Shown here: piece by piece, positions 8,883 to 17,102 of the stretch
Layout: each line of letters opens with the position of its first letter
Position numbering within the stretch: the stretch's first letter is position 1
NCBI RefSeq assembly: GCF_900106015.1
Contig: NZ_LT629797.1
Coordinates: 3,596,001 to 3,660,000 of the forward strand
Length of the DNA: 64,000 nt
Direction: 5' to 3'
Source of the DNA: Pseudomonas sihuiensis
GTDB lineage: Bacteria > Pseudomonadota > Gammaproteobacteria > Pseudomonadales > Pseudomonadaceae
Translations under genes and position numbers: made by a program
Notes under the pieces: model-generated
What the model was told of the DNA's origin: nothing
The model's database searches: none
The model's input: the letters and a program-made list of their open reading frames with translations, nothing else

Positions 8883-10277
8883 TCAAACCGCGAAAATCTT
8901 GCCGGGGTTCATGATGCCGTTGGGATCGAACACCGCCTTGACCGCCTTCATGCAGGCAATTTCCGCCGGCGAACGACTGTAGTGCAGGTAATCACGCTTG
9001 GTCATGCCCACACCGTGCTCGGCGCTGATCGAGCCGTTGTACTTCTGTACGGTCTCGAACACCCACTTGTTGACCACTGCGCACTTGGCGAAGAACTCGT
9101 CCTTGGACAGGTTCTCGGGCTTGAGGATATTCAGGTGCAGGTTGCCGTCACCGATATGGCCGAACCACACCACCTCGAAATCCGGGTAGTTGGCTTCGAC
9201 GATGGCGTCGATATCCTTGAGGAAGGCCGGCACCTGGCTGACCGTGACCGAGATGTCGTTCTTGTACGGTGTCCAGTGGCTGATGGTCTCGGAGATGTAT
9301 TCGCGCAGCTTCCACAGGTTCTGCAGCTGCTGCTCGCTCTGGCTCATCACGCCGTCGACCACCCAACCCTGCTCGACGCAGTACTCGAAGGTTTCCAGCG
9401 CCTGGTTGGCCACTTCCTCGGTACTGGCTTCGAACTCCAGCAAGGCATAGAAGGGGCATTCGCTTTCGAACGGCGCCGGCACATCACCACGGCCGAGTAC
9501 CTTGGCCAGGGCCTTGTCGGAGAAGAATTCGAACGCGGTCAGGTCGAGCTTGCTCTGGAAAGCGTGCAGCACCGGCATGATCGAGTCGAAATCAGCGGTG
9601 CCGAGCACCATTGCGGTGAGGTTCTTCGGCGCGCGATCCAGGCGCATGGTCGCCTCGACCACGAAGCCCAGCGTACCTTCGGCACCGATGAACAGCTGGC
9701 GCAGGTCGTAACCGGTGGCGTTCTTGATCAGGTCCTTGTTCAGCTCAAGCAGTTCGCCGGTACCGGTCACGACCTTCAGGCCCGCCACCCAGTTGCGGGT
9801 CATGCCGTAGCGAATCACCTTGATACCGCCGGCATTGGTGCCGATATTGCCGCCAATCTGGCTGGAACCCGAAGAGGCGAAGTCCACCGGGTAATAGAGG
9901 CCTTTCTCTTCGGCGAACAGCTGCAGCTGCTTGGTCACCACGCCCGGCTGGCATACCGCTGCACGGTCGTACTCGTTGAACGAGAGAATCTGGTTCATGT
10001 AGTCGAACGCCACCACCACTTCGCCGTTGGCCGCCACGGCAGCGGCCGACAAGCCGGTACGGCCGCCAGACGGCACGAGGGCGATCTTGTGCGCGTTGGC
10101 CCAGCGCACGATGGCCTGCACCTGCTCGGTAGTCTTGGGGAAGACGATGGCCGAAGGCGCCGGGGCGAAATGCTTGGTCCAGTCCTTGCCATAGGCCTCG
10201 AGGGAATCGGCGTCGGTCAGTACCTTGCCGGGTTCAACCAGGGTCTTCAGCTCTTCGATCTGGGCAGGGGTGGTCAT
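8883..10277 (-). CDS. FAD-dependent D-2-hydroxyglutarate dehydrogenase
   Basis: A 464-residue FAD-binding oxidase. The PCMH FAD domain has IVRWANAHKIALVPSGGRTG near residue 50 and GSSQIGGNIGTNAGG near 140. The C-terminal lactate-oxidase-type domain has WFGHIGDGNLHLNI near 370 and ISAEHGVGMTKRDYL near 415. It sits divergently next to serA. In Pseudomonas that pairing is understood functionally: SerA reduces 2-oxoglutarate to D-2-hydroxyglutarate, and this dehydrogenase recycles it, pulling serine synthesis forward. The assignment rests on family and context; close relatives act on D-lactate or glycolate. Confidence 0.85.
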   Translation of the reverse strand: MTTPAQIEELKTLVEPGKVLTDADSLEAYGKDWTKHFAPAPSAIVFPKTTEQVQAIVRWANAHKIALVPSGGRTGLSAAAVAANGEVVVAFDYMNQILSFNEYDRAAVCQPGVVTKQLQLFAEEKGLYYPVDFASSGSSQIGGNIGTNAGGIKVIRYGMTRNWVAGLKVVTGTGELLELNKDLIKNATGYDLRQLFIGAEGTLGFVVEATMRLDRAPKNLTAMVLGTADFDSIMPVLHAFQSKLDLTAFEFFSDKALAKVLGRGDVPAPFESECPFYALLEFEASTEEVANQALETFEYCVEQGWVVDGVMSQSEQQLQNLWKLREYISETISHWTPYKNDISVTVSQVPAFLKDIDAIVEANYPDFEVVWFGHIGDGNLHLNILKPENLSKDEFFAKCAVVNKWVFETVQKYNGSISAEHGVGMTKRDYLHYSRSPAEIACMKAVKAVFDPNGIMNPGKIFAV

Positions 10278-10458
10278 CTACGGAACTCTCAAAGGATTCA
10301 TGGTCGCCCTGAGAACCATTCAGGTCGCAACCGAGCATTGAAAAAGGCGAACATGCTAGCATACGCACCCCGTGAATCGAGCCATGCAGCGATCTACGGG
10401 CGCTGGCTGAGTTTCTCGGCCCTTCCCTGACAACATCCCGTGGGACACAGGTACTCCG

Positions 10459-11688
10459 ATGAGCAAGACCTCTCTGGACAAGAGCAAGATCAAGTTCCTT
10501 CTTCTCGAAGGCGTCCACCAGAACGCCGTGGACACGCTGAAGGCCGCCGGTTACACCAACATCGAGTACCTCAAAACCGCTCTGTCGGGCGATGAGCTGA
10601 AAGCGAAGATCGCCGATGCCCACTTCATCGGCATCCGCTCGCGCACCCAGCTGACGGCTGACGTCTTCGACTGCGCGAAAAAACTGGTCGCCGTCGGCTG
10701 CTTCTGCATCGGCACCAACCAGGTCGATCTGGACGCTGCCCGCGAACGCGGTATTGCCGTGTTCAACGCACCCTACTCCAACACCCGCTCGGTGGCCGAG
10801 CTGGTGCTGGCCGAAGCCATCCTGCTGCTGCGCGGCATCCCCGAGAAGAACGCCTCCTGCCATCGCGGTGGCTGGATCAAGTCGGCGGCCAACTCCTTCG
10901 AGATCCGCGGCAAGAAGCTGGGCATCATCGGCTACGGCTCGATCGGCACCCAGCTCTCGGTACTGGCCGAAGCGCTGGGCATGCAGGTGTTCTTCTACGA
11001 CACCGTGACCAAGCTGCCGCTGGGCAACGCCACGCAGATCGGTGACCTGTACGAGCTGCTGGGCCTGTGCGATATCGTCTCGCTGCACGTGCCGGAGCTG
11101 CCGTCCACCCAGTGGATGATCGGCGAGAAGGAAATCCGCGCGATGAAGAAGGGCGGCATCCTGATCAACGCCGCACGCGGTACCGTGGTCGAGCTGGATC
11201 ACCTGGCCCAGGCGATCAAGGACGAGCACCTGATCGGTGCGGCCATCGACGTGTTCCCGGTCGAACCCAAGTCCAACGACGAAGAGTTCGAGAGCCCGCT
11301 GCGTGGCCTGGATCGCGTGATCCTGACCCCGCACATCGGTGGCTCCACCGCCGAAGCGCAGGCCAACATCGGCCTGGAAGTGGCCGAGAAGCTGGTCAAG
11401 TACAGCGACAACGGTACCTCGGTGTCCTCGGTCAACTTCCCTGAAGTGGCCCTGCCGGCACACCCAGGCAAGCACCGCCTGCTGCACATCCACCAGAACA
11501 TTCCGGGCGTGATGAGCGACATCAACAAGGTGTTCGCCGACAACGGCATCAACATCTCCGGTCAGTTCCTGCAGACCAACGACAAGGTCGGCTACGTGGT
11601 GATCGACGTAGACGCCGAGTACTCCGACCTGGCGCTGGAGAAGCTGCAGCACGTCAATGGCACCATCCGCAGCCGCGTCCTGTTCTAA
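10459..11688 (+). CDS. serA: D-3-phosphoglycerate dehydrogenase
   Basis: Oxidises 3-phosphoglycerate to 3-phosphohydroxypyruvate, the first step of serine synthesis, with NAD. The 409-residue product matches the E. coli-type enzyme: substrate domain (FIGIRSRTQLTADVF), Rossmann loop LGIIGYGSIGTQ near residue 153, catalytic Arg in INAARGTVVE, Glu in the following helix, and His in ILTPHIGGSTAEAQ. A C-terminal ACT domain (HRLLHIHQNIPGVMSDINKV) gives serine feedback control. It is divergent from the D-2-hydroxyglutarate dehydrogenase, with about 180 bp between starts. Confidence 0.97.
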   Translation: MSKTSLDKSKIKFLLLEGVHQNAVDTLKAAGYTNIEYLKTALSGDELKAKIADAHFIGIRSRTQLTADVFDCAKKLVAVGCFCIGTNQVDLDAARERGIAVFNAPYSNTRSVAELVLAEAILLLRGIPEKNASCHRGGWIKSAANSFEIRGKKLGIIGYGSIGTQLSVLAEALGMQVFFYDTVTKLPLGNATQIGDLYELLGLCDIVSLHVPELPSTQWMIGEKEIRAMKKGGILINAARGTVVELDHLAQAIKDEHLIGAAIDVFPVEPKSNDEEFESPLRGLDRVILTPHIGGSTAEAQANIGLEVAEKLVKYSDNGTSVSSVNFPEVALPAHPGKHRLLHIHQNIPGVMSDINKVFADNGINISGQFLQTNDKVGYVVIDVDAEYSDLALEKLQHVNGTIRSRVLF

Positions 11689-11830
11689 ACCGGAGCGGCT
11701 GCGCGTCGGCGATACGGCGTTGGGAACAACCTCGGAGATGCTCATTTACTGACGTAAACTCCGCTCTCCTCGGTCGCTCCCGCCTTGTCTCGCTCTGGCT
11801 CGCGAGCCCCGAAGGTATGCAGAAATGAAC
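11689..11830. other. Non-coding spacer after serA
   Basis: No gene is visible. It holds a short palindrome (TTTACTGACGTAAA, 11745-11758) flanked by GGAG/CTCC runs, which looks like a dispersed repeat. Confidence 0.5.
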
Positions 11831-12025
11831 AAAGGGAGGCTTCGGGCCTAATGCCAGTCAGTTAAGCCGTTGCACTCGATCTTTGTAGGAGCCGGCTTGC
11901 CGGCGATCCGCCATAAAAAGCATCGCCAGCAAGCTGGCTCCTACGAAAAGCGCCCCCCTCTACTGCAAGTAGGAGGGGGTGGTGACGAACTTATCTGATC
12001 AGCATTAGGCTTCGGGCCTCCCTTT
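11831..12025. repeat. 195-bp element with 36-bp terminal inverted repeats (MITE-like)
   Basis: AAAGGGAGGCTTCGGGCCTA begins the left arm (11831-11866), and the right arm (11990-12025) is its imperfect inverse, ending GCCTCCCTTT. Outer and inner parts match, while a 5-bp core (TTCGG) is flipped. The interior carries a REP pair at 11885-11944. No transposase fragment is visible. Confidence 0.55.
11885..11944. repeat. Pseudomonas REP pair (GTAGGAGCCGGC)
   Basis: GTAGGAGCCGGCTTGCCGGC and GCCAGCAAGCTGGCTCCTAC form an inverted pair across about 20 bp, the classic Pseudomonas REP doublet. Confidence 0.85.
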
Positions 12026-12032
12026 CTCATTC

Positions 12033-12086
12033 CGTAGGGTGCGCCGCGCGCACCACCGTGCCCCGGATTGCATCCGGGCTACCTCA
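12033..12086. repeat. Two partial REP-like units
   Basis: GTAGGGTGCGCCGCGCGCACC is followed directly by CCCCGGATTGCATCCGGGCT, each one half of a repeat found elsewhere in the window. They abut the 3' end of the DUF523 gene. Confidence 0.6.
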
Positions 12087-12575
12087 ATCCCGCTCCAACC
12101 GCGCCAACTCGGCGGCCGCTTCGTCCAACTGCATTTCGTTGTACACCTTCACTCCAGCTCGTTTCAGCAGGGCAGCGGTCACGCCCTCGCCCGGCACTCG
12201 CACGCCGCTGAAGCTGCCGTCATAGTTTTCCAGATTGCCACACGAAGGGCTGCGCGCCTTCAGCAGTGCCAGGCGGATGTCGTGCTCGCGCACCAGCGCC
12301 AGCGCCTGTTCGGCGCCGTCGACGAACGCAGCCGTGACATCCTCGCCCTCGATCGTCAGTACTGGCAGCCGACCATCCAACACCGCACCACCCTGTCCAT
12401 CGCGAATTTCCGCAGGCGGACGTGGCGTCGGCAGCCCACCCGCCACCTCCGGACACAGCGCCACCACCCGTCCTTCGTCCAGCCACCGCTGCAGCTGATC
12501 GAAGGGTCCGTGAGCACCACCGTCATAACGCACCCGATGCCCGAGCAGGCAGCGGCTGACCAATATCTTCTGCAT
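12084..12575 (-). CDS. DUF523 family protein
   Basis: A 163-residue cytoplasmic protein with the DUF523 signatures KILVSRCLLGHRVRYDGG, ALCPEVAGGLPTPRPPAE, and ARSPSCG near residue 120. The conserved cysteines (RCL, LCPE, PSCG) suggest metal or sulfur chemistry, but no activity is established. The ATG at 12575 has GAGAGGGCG upstream and gives the canonical start. It lies 38 bp after the 2OG-oxygenase gene on the same strand. Confidence 0.87.
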   Translation of the reverse strand: MQKILVSRCLLGHRVRYDGGAHGPFDQLQRWLDEGRVVALCPEVAGGLPTPRPPAEIRDGQGGAVLDGRLPVLTIEGEDVTAAFVDGAEQALALVREHDIRLALLKARSPSCGNLENYDGSFSGVRVPGEGVTAALLKRAGVKVYNEMQLDEAAAELARLERD

Positions 12576-12613
12576 CGCCCTCTCCATGACTGTCGCCAGA
12601 CAGCCCACAGGCC

Positions 12614-13237
12614 TCAGAGTACCGCGCCACCCCGACGCCTGAACCAGCCGGTCAATGACAGTCGCTCGCGGGTGGCCGGCAGCACTTCGTGAGGCATCTC
12701 GGAAGATAGAAACAGCGCCAGTGTTCCAGCCTGAGGCAGTACGTCATGCTCCCGGCCATCGGCCAGATACAGGCGCAACGCCCCGCCCTGCTCGGTCTGC
12801 CAGTCCTCGTTCAGATAGAACACCGCCGACACCGTGCGGCGGTCGTCATCGCGAAAACGATCGAGATGCCGCTGGTAGAAGGCCCCCGGTGCGTAGCAGG
12901 CGAAGTGGCATTCGTAGTCTTCGAGCCCCAGATAGAGCGCCTGATTGAGTGCCTGACGCAAACCGTCCATCAATTGCAGATACTGGTCACAGGCTTGGCT
13001 CTGGCCAGGTTCCAGCCATTGGATGCGATCGCCGCGAATCCCTTCCCGCACCTGCTGCGCGCCCCCGCGCCCAACGCCGGCGACATTGAGTTCGCCATTC
13101 TGTGCACGCGTGCGACACTCGACGGCCAGTTCGCGGGTCAGAACTTCTGGGGCGAACAACGCCCGTTGCGACCAGCCCTGGCTGGCAAGGTCGTCGATAA
13201 GGCCGGAAAAGAGGTCGTGCAGGCTGGATTCGGTCAT
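12614..13237 (-). CDS. 2-oxoglutarate/Fe(II)-dependent oxygenase
   Basis: A 207-residue protein with the prolyl-4-hydroxylase-type double-stranded beta-helix. The iron ligands are HLDRF (H and D) and PHEVLP (distal H), and the 2-oxoglutarate Arg sits in ATRERLSLTGWF. TVSAVFYLNEDW is typical of this family, and the substrate is unknown. I start at MTESSLHDLF (ATG at 13237); the upstream extension is not family-like. It probably forms a transcript with the DUF523 gene. Confidence 0.85.
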   Translation of the reverse strand: MTESSLHDLFSGLIDDLASQGWSQRALFAPEVLTRELAVECRTRAQNGELNVAGVGRGGAQQVREGIRGDRIQWLEPGQSQACDQYLQLMDGLRQALNQALYLGLEDYECHFACYAPGAFYQRHLDRFRDDDRRTVSAVFYLNEDWQTEQGGALRLYLADGREHDVLPQAGTLALFLSSEMPHEVLPATRERLSLTGWFRRRGGAVL

Positions 13238-13350
13238 GGCGGCGATTGTATCAGTGGCATGTCGTGACTCGACAAGCCTCCGCCAGCCGCCGAAAATAAC
13301 CGGCCGCAGCACCCTGCGGCCGGCCAGGAAAGTTTGCCAAGGAGTTTTCG

Positions 13351-14118
13351 ATGCGCGTTCTGTTTGCCCTGTTGCTGATTGGCCTGACCTTGCCGGCCCT
13401 GGCAGACGACCACCTGCGCCTGTATCAGGCTGCCGGCTGGCCGCAACAGCGTGAACATTTCAATCAGGCGCTCGACGCTGCTCAGCAGCGCTACCGCAGC
13501 ACCCTGCCACCGGCGGTGTTTCAGGCACTGGTGGATAACAGCAATCGCCGCTTCGCAGCTGCCGCCATCGACCAGCGCGCGCAACACAGCCTGAGCAAGG
13601 AGCTGGCTGACCCGCAGCCGGCGCTGGCCTTCTTCGAATCCGAACTGGGCCGCAAGATCGTCGCCGCCGAGACGCTGGCCACCCGTAGCGACCAATTGGC
13701 CAAGTACGCCAATGGTCTGCCACGCACCGACGCCGATGCCACCCGTCGCCTGCTGATTCGTCACCTGGCCCAGGCCATTCCCGCCAAGGAAGCCGGCGCC
13801 GAAGTCAGTCTGGCGCTGGCCGGCGTGGCGGCCGACAGCCTCAGCCAGATGATTCCCGGCCTACTCGGCGGCGGCCAGGCTCAGGGGCTGCTCAATGGCC
13901 AGCGTGAGCGTCTGATGACGCAGATCGAACAGGATCTCGACAACACCCTGCTGCACGTCTATCGCGAGCTGAGCGACCCCGAGTTGGAGCAGTTCGTCGA
14001 ATTCGCCCAGTCGGAGGCGGGTAAAGCCTATTACCAGGCTGCCCTGCAGGCGCTGCGCGCAGGCCTTGCAGTAGGCATGAGCACCAACGAGCTTGCACCA
14101 GCGCCGCAGGGCATCTGA
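13351..14118 (+). CDS. DUF2059-containing exported protein
   Basis: A 255-residue protein with a signal peptide (MRVLFALLLIGLTLPALA, cleavage after ADA-like residues near 19), then an all-helical body. The C-terminal section (YRELSDPELEQFVEFAQSEA, then GKAYYQAALQAL) is the DUF2059 pattern, a periplasmic family of unknown function. A good AAGGAG site precedes the ATG. It is convergent with the hydrolase gene, with 2 bp between the stops. Confidence 0.83.
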   Translation: MRVLFALLLIGLTLPALADDHLRLYQAAGWPQQREHFNQALDAAQQRYRSTLPPAVFQALVDNSNRRFAAAAIDQRAQHSLSKELADPQPALAFFESELGRKIVAAETLATRSDQLAKYANGLPRTDADATRRLLIRHLAQAIPAKEAGAEVSLALAGVAADSLSQMIPGLLGGGQAQGLLNGQRERLMTQIEQDLDNTLLHVYRELSDPELEQFVEFAQSEAGKAYYQAALQALRAGLAVGMSTNELAPAPQGI

Positions 14119-14120
14119 CC

Positions 14121-15062
14121 CTACGCCAAGCGCTCGCGCAGAAAATCGAAGTAACGCAGGCGCAGCGCCTCGTTCTCATTGGCCAGGTGGTGACGCGCCT
14201 CCGTCAGCCGCAGGATCTGTGGCTGATGGAACTTGTCCTGCAGCACCTCGAGGTTGTGGCGCCAGTCCACGGTCATGTCCGCCTCGCCCTGAATGATCAG
14301 CGGGCTGTGCACGCTGCGCCCGGCCGCCTCGATGCGCGGCACCCATTTGGCCAACGCCCCCACCCAGGCAGTCGGCAAGCTGCGCGGCTGCAGGGGATCG
14401 AGGTTGTGCACGAAGTCGACGAAGGCGGCGTCGCTGGAGTTCTCGCTGAAGCGCCGTGGAATTTCGCGAACGAAGGGGCTGAGCATTCGATAGCTGAGCT
14501 TCGACCAGGCCCAGGCGCGCGGCCGCACCAATGGCGCCAGGAGAATGCTCTGCCCCAGTTCCGGGCGCTTGCCGTCCGTGAGCAGATAATCCAGCGCAAT
14601 CGCGCCCCCCGTGCTCTGACCACAAAGATGCCAGGGCTGCGGCAACCCCAGCTCGCTGGCCTGCTCGAACAACCCGCCCAGCACCTGCTGATACTCGGCA
14701 AAATCGCCGATGCTGGCGCGCGCACCGCTGGACAGGCCGTGCCCTGGCAGGTCGCAAGCGAGCACGGCGAAATTCATGCTCAGTGCCCAGTCGACCACAT
14801 GCCGGTACAGACCCATATGGTCGTAATAGCCGTGCAGCAACAGCAGGGTGCCACGCGGTTCGGCCGGCACCCACAGCTGCACGGCAATCTGGTAGCCGGC
14901 GGCATTGAAGCTACCGAGGCGGTTGTCCAGCCCGGCAAAGCGCGCAGACCGGTCGAAGCCGTAGAAGCTGCGATACGCCTGCAGCGCCGGCAGATCCAGG
15001 TGTGCTGCGGCCAAGGGTCGCAGCAGAGGGCGCAATTGATCGGGCTGAAACGGCTCTGACAT
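14121..15062 (-). CDS. Alpha/beta hydrolase (serine aminopeptidase S33-like)
   Basis: A 313-residue lysophospholipase-like hydrolase. LLLLHGYYDHMG forms the oxyanion region, CDLPGHGLSSG follows, and the nucleophile elbow reads LCGQSTGGAIAL (Ser in GQSTG). The acid is in QGEADMTVDW and the His in EARHHLANE. This order fits monoacylglycerol lipase/PldB-like enzymes, with an unknown substrate. I prefer the ATG at 15062 (GGAAAG upstream) over 15074. A much longer open frame upstream has no hydrolase homology. Confidence 0.85.
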   Translation of the reverse strand: MSEPFQPDQLRPLLRPLAAAHLDLPALQAYRSFYGFDRSARFAGLDNRLGSFNAAGYQIAVQLWVPAEPRGTLLLLHGYYDHMGLYRHVVDWALSMNFAVLACDLPGHGLSSGARASIGDFAEYQQVLGGLFEQASELGLPQPWHLCGQSTGGAIALDYLLTDGKRPELGQSILLAPLVRPRAWAWSKLSYRMLSPFVREIPRRFSENSSDAAFVDFVHNLDPLQPRSLPTAWVGALAKWVPRIEAAGRSVHSPLIIQGEADMTVDWRHNLEVLQDKFHQPQILRLTEARHHLANENEALRLRYFDFLRERLA

Positions 15063-15186
15063 AGGGCTTTCCATAGGTTGCAGGATGCGCGCGGACGATC
15101 CCGACGACATCTCCTCGAATGCTGCGATATTCAGCTGCCCGGCGCATCGTGGCAAGCTACACGCCCTTTTACGCCCGGCCTGCCCC

Positions 15187-15768
15187 ATGCCCCGCCTGAC
15201 ACGCAAGAACCTGCTCATCGCCCTGCTCGCCCTGGCCTGGCTGGCCGGCATGGTGCTGGCCTACCGCTGGTTCGAAACGCGTTACCTGCGCACCTTCGAC
15301 GAGCGCGCAGCGGTGTTCTCCGGCGCCGAACTGCAACTGCCCGCTGAACTGAGTGGCCCCGGTGCGATCCGCCTGGTGCATTTCTGGGACCCGGCCTGCC
15401 CATGCAATGTCGGCAACCAGCAGCACCTGGCCGAACTGATCGAACACTACACGCCAAAGGGCGTGCAATTTCATGTCGTACAGAAGCCCGGTAGCCAGGG
15501 CCGCCTGCCCGCCGAACTGGCCGCGCTGCAACCCATCGATGAGCTACCCGGCAGCGCCAACCTGCCGGCCAGCCCTGCCGTAGCGATCTGGGACAAACAG
15601 GGCCAGCTGGCCTACTTCGGCCCCTACAGCGAAGGGTTGGTGTGCAACTCGAGCAACAGCTTCATCGAGCCGATTCTCGAAGCGCTGGCGGCCGGGCGCA
15701 AGGTGAATGCCAGCAATACCCTGGCGGTGGGCTGCTTCTGTGACTGGGCCAAGCCGAGCAACGATTGA
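15187..15768 (+). CDS. Membrane-anchored thioredoxin-like protein (DUF6436)
   Basis: A 193-residue protein with an N-terminal membrane anchor (NLLIALLALAWLAGMVLAY) and a thioredoxin-like periplasmic domain. VHFWDPACPCNVGNQQHL replaces the usual CxxC by CPC, and the end has CNSSNSF and VGCFCDW. It probably faces the periplasm and may handle thiols or metal, though the function is unproven. The start at 15187 gives the signal anchor directly. It is divergent from the hydrolase gene. Confidence 0.8.
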   Translation: MPRLTRKNLLIALLALAWLAGMVLAYRWFETRYLRTFDERAAVFSGAELQLPAELSGPGAIRLVHFWDPACPCNVGNQQHLAELIEHYTPKGVQFHVVQKPGSQGRLPAELAALQPIDELPGSANLPASPAVAIWDKQGQLAYFGPYSEGLVCNSSNSFIEPILEALAAGRKVNASNTLAVGCFCDWAKPSND

Positions 15769-15782
15769 CCCCGTAGATACAA

Positions 15783-15941
15783 GGGTGGGTTAACGACACT
15801 GAAAACCAAACGCCCTGTCACCGAGCAAAGCAGGGCGTCGCGTAACCCACCAGGCGGTAGATCGCCTTACGCCGGCGGTGGGTTACGCCGCAGCTGACAT
15901 GGCGAATCGACTGACAAGTGCGACAGGCGGCTAACCCACCC
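15783..15941. repeat. GGTGGGTTA repeat cluster with hairpin
   Basis: GGGTGGGTTA and its inverse TAACCCACC occur four times in alternating orientation. Inside, ACGCCCTG (15810) and CAGGGCGT (15831) can pair, possibly ending the transcript of the upstream gene. Confidence 0.6.
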
Positions 15942-15950
15942 GAGAGCACC

Positions 15951-16982
15951 TCAAACGCCAGTCGATCCGTGGCGCGCTACCAGACCGCGTGGCGTCCCAC
16001 CCTGCCAGCGTCGGAAGGCGCGGTAGAACGGCGACAGCTCGGCGAAACCGCACGCCCGCGCCACCTCGCGCACGCCCAGGCCCTGATCCAGCAGGCGCAA
16101 CGCACGCAGGCGCCGCACCTCATCGTGCAGTGCGCGAAAACTGCTGCCCTGCTCACTCAGCGAACGCTGCAAGGCACCGCGATTACTGCCCAGCGCCCGT
16201 GCACAGGCCTCCAGGCTGCAGGTCGTACCACCCAGATTGACCTCCAGCCAGTAGCGCACCCGCGCCAGCAACTGGTTCTCCACCAGCCCCGCCAACTGCT
16301 TCTCGGCTTCCTCGCTGAGCACCTCGAACAGCCGCGGGCTGGCGCAGCGCGAAGGCCGGGAGAGCAACGCACGCGGCAGGATCAGCACGTCGTGCGGCCG
16401 CGAGAAACGGGGTTCGACACTCAGTAAACGGCGATGCTCGGCAAGATTGCGCGGAGCACGATGGCGAAATTCCACACCCAGCAACGGCAGCTCGCCGCCA
16501 GCAGCCGACGCCAGCATCTTGCTCAGCAGCACGGCCAGGCACTCCATCTGCTGACGCAGCGAGCCAACCTCGCGGTAGTTGAGATCGATCACCAGGTGCG
16601 CCTCGTCCCCCTGCTCCTGTAGCCGCGCAACGAAACCGCCGGACAGAATGTGCTGAAAACGCACGAAGGCCTGCAGGCCCTGGCGCAGATCCCGAGCCGC
16701 CAACAGCAGGTAGCTGACCACATCCATCGGCCGAGGCTGCATGACCTCGCCCAGGTGCAGGCCGATATCGGCGTCACCGCTGATGCCCTCCAGCGCCTGC
16801 CAGAAACGCGGCGCATTGTCGTGCTCCTCGCGCGCTTCCAGCAGCGGCGCAGCAAGCGGCACACCGGCGTAGGCACGGCGGTAGGTGTCGGTCGGGTCGA
16901 GCCCCAGCGCCGCCAGGGCCTCGTAGAGCAGCCGACGCAGGGTCGAGGAGTGGGTAAGGGCGACGAAGGCGTTATCGACCAT
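15951..16982 (-). CDS. AraC-family regulator (ArgR/OruR-like N-terminus)
   Basis: A 343-residue regulator. The N-terminal two-thirds resembles the Arabinose_bd domain of the OruR/OxyR-AraC group (ADIGLHLGEVMQPRPMDVVS, then SYLLLAARDLRQGLQAFVRF). The C-terminal AraC domain has ARALGSNRGALQRSLSEQG and ARACGFAELSPFYRAFRRW. It is divergent from the penicillin-acylase-like gene, so it may control it, with an unknown ligand. The ATG at 16982 is favoured; an alternative at 17021 adds 13 residues without a ribosome site. Confidence 0.85.
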   Translation of the reverse strand: MVDNAFVALTHSSTLRRLLYEALAALGLDPTDTYRRAYAGVPLAAPLLEAREEHDNAPRFWQALEGISGDADIGLHLGEVMQPRPMDVVSYLLLAARDLRQGLQAFVRFQHILSGGFVARLQEQGDEAHLVIDLNYREVGSLRQQMECLAVLLSKMLASAAGGELPLLGVEFRHRAPRNLAEHRRLLSVEPRFSRPHDVLILPRALLSRPSRCASPRLFEVLSEEAEKQLAGLVENQLLARVRYWLEVNLGGTTCSLEACARALGSNRGALQRSLSEQGSSFRALHDEVRRLRALRLLDQGLGVREVARACGFAELSPFYRAFRRWQGGTPRGLVARHGSTGV

Positions 16983-17102
16983 GGCGGTTCCGGGCAAGTA
17001 TTGACCATAGACTTTCAGCATTGAGGCATATGGTCAATGCCACTACCCACGCGCCTGAGCAAAATGCCCGCACGCTTGCCCCACAACAATAAGGATCGCT
17101 CG

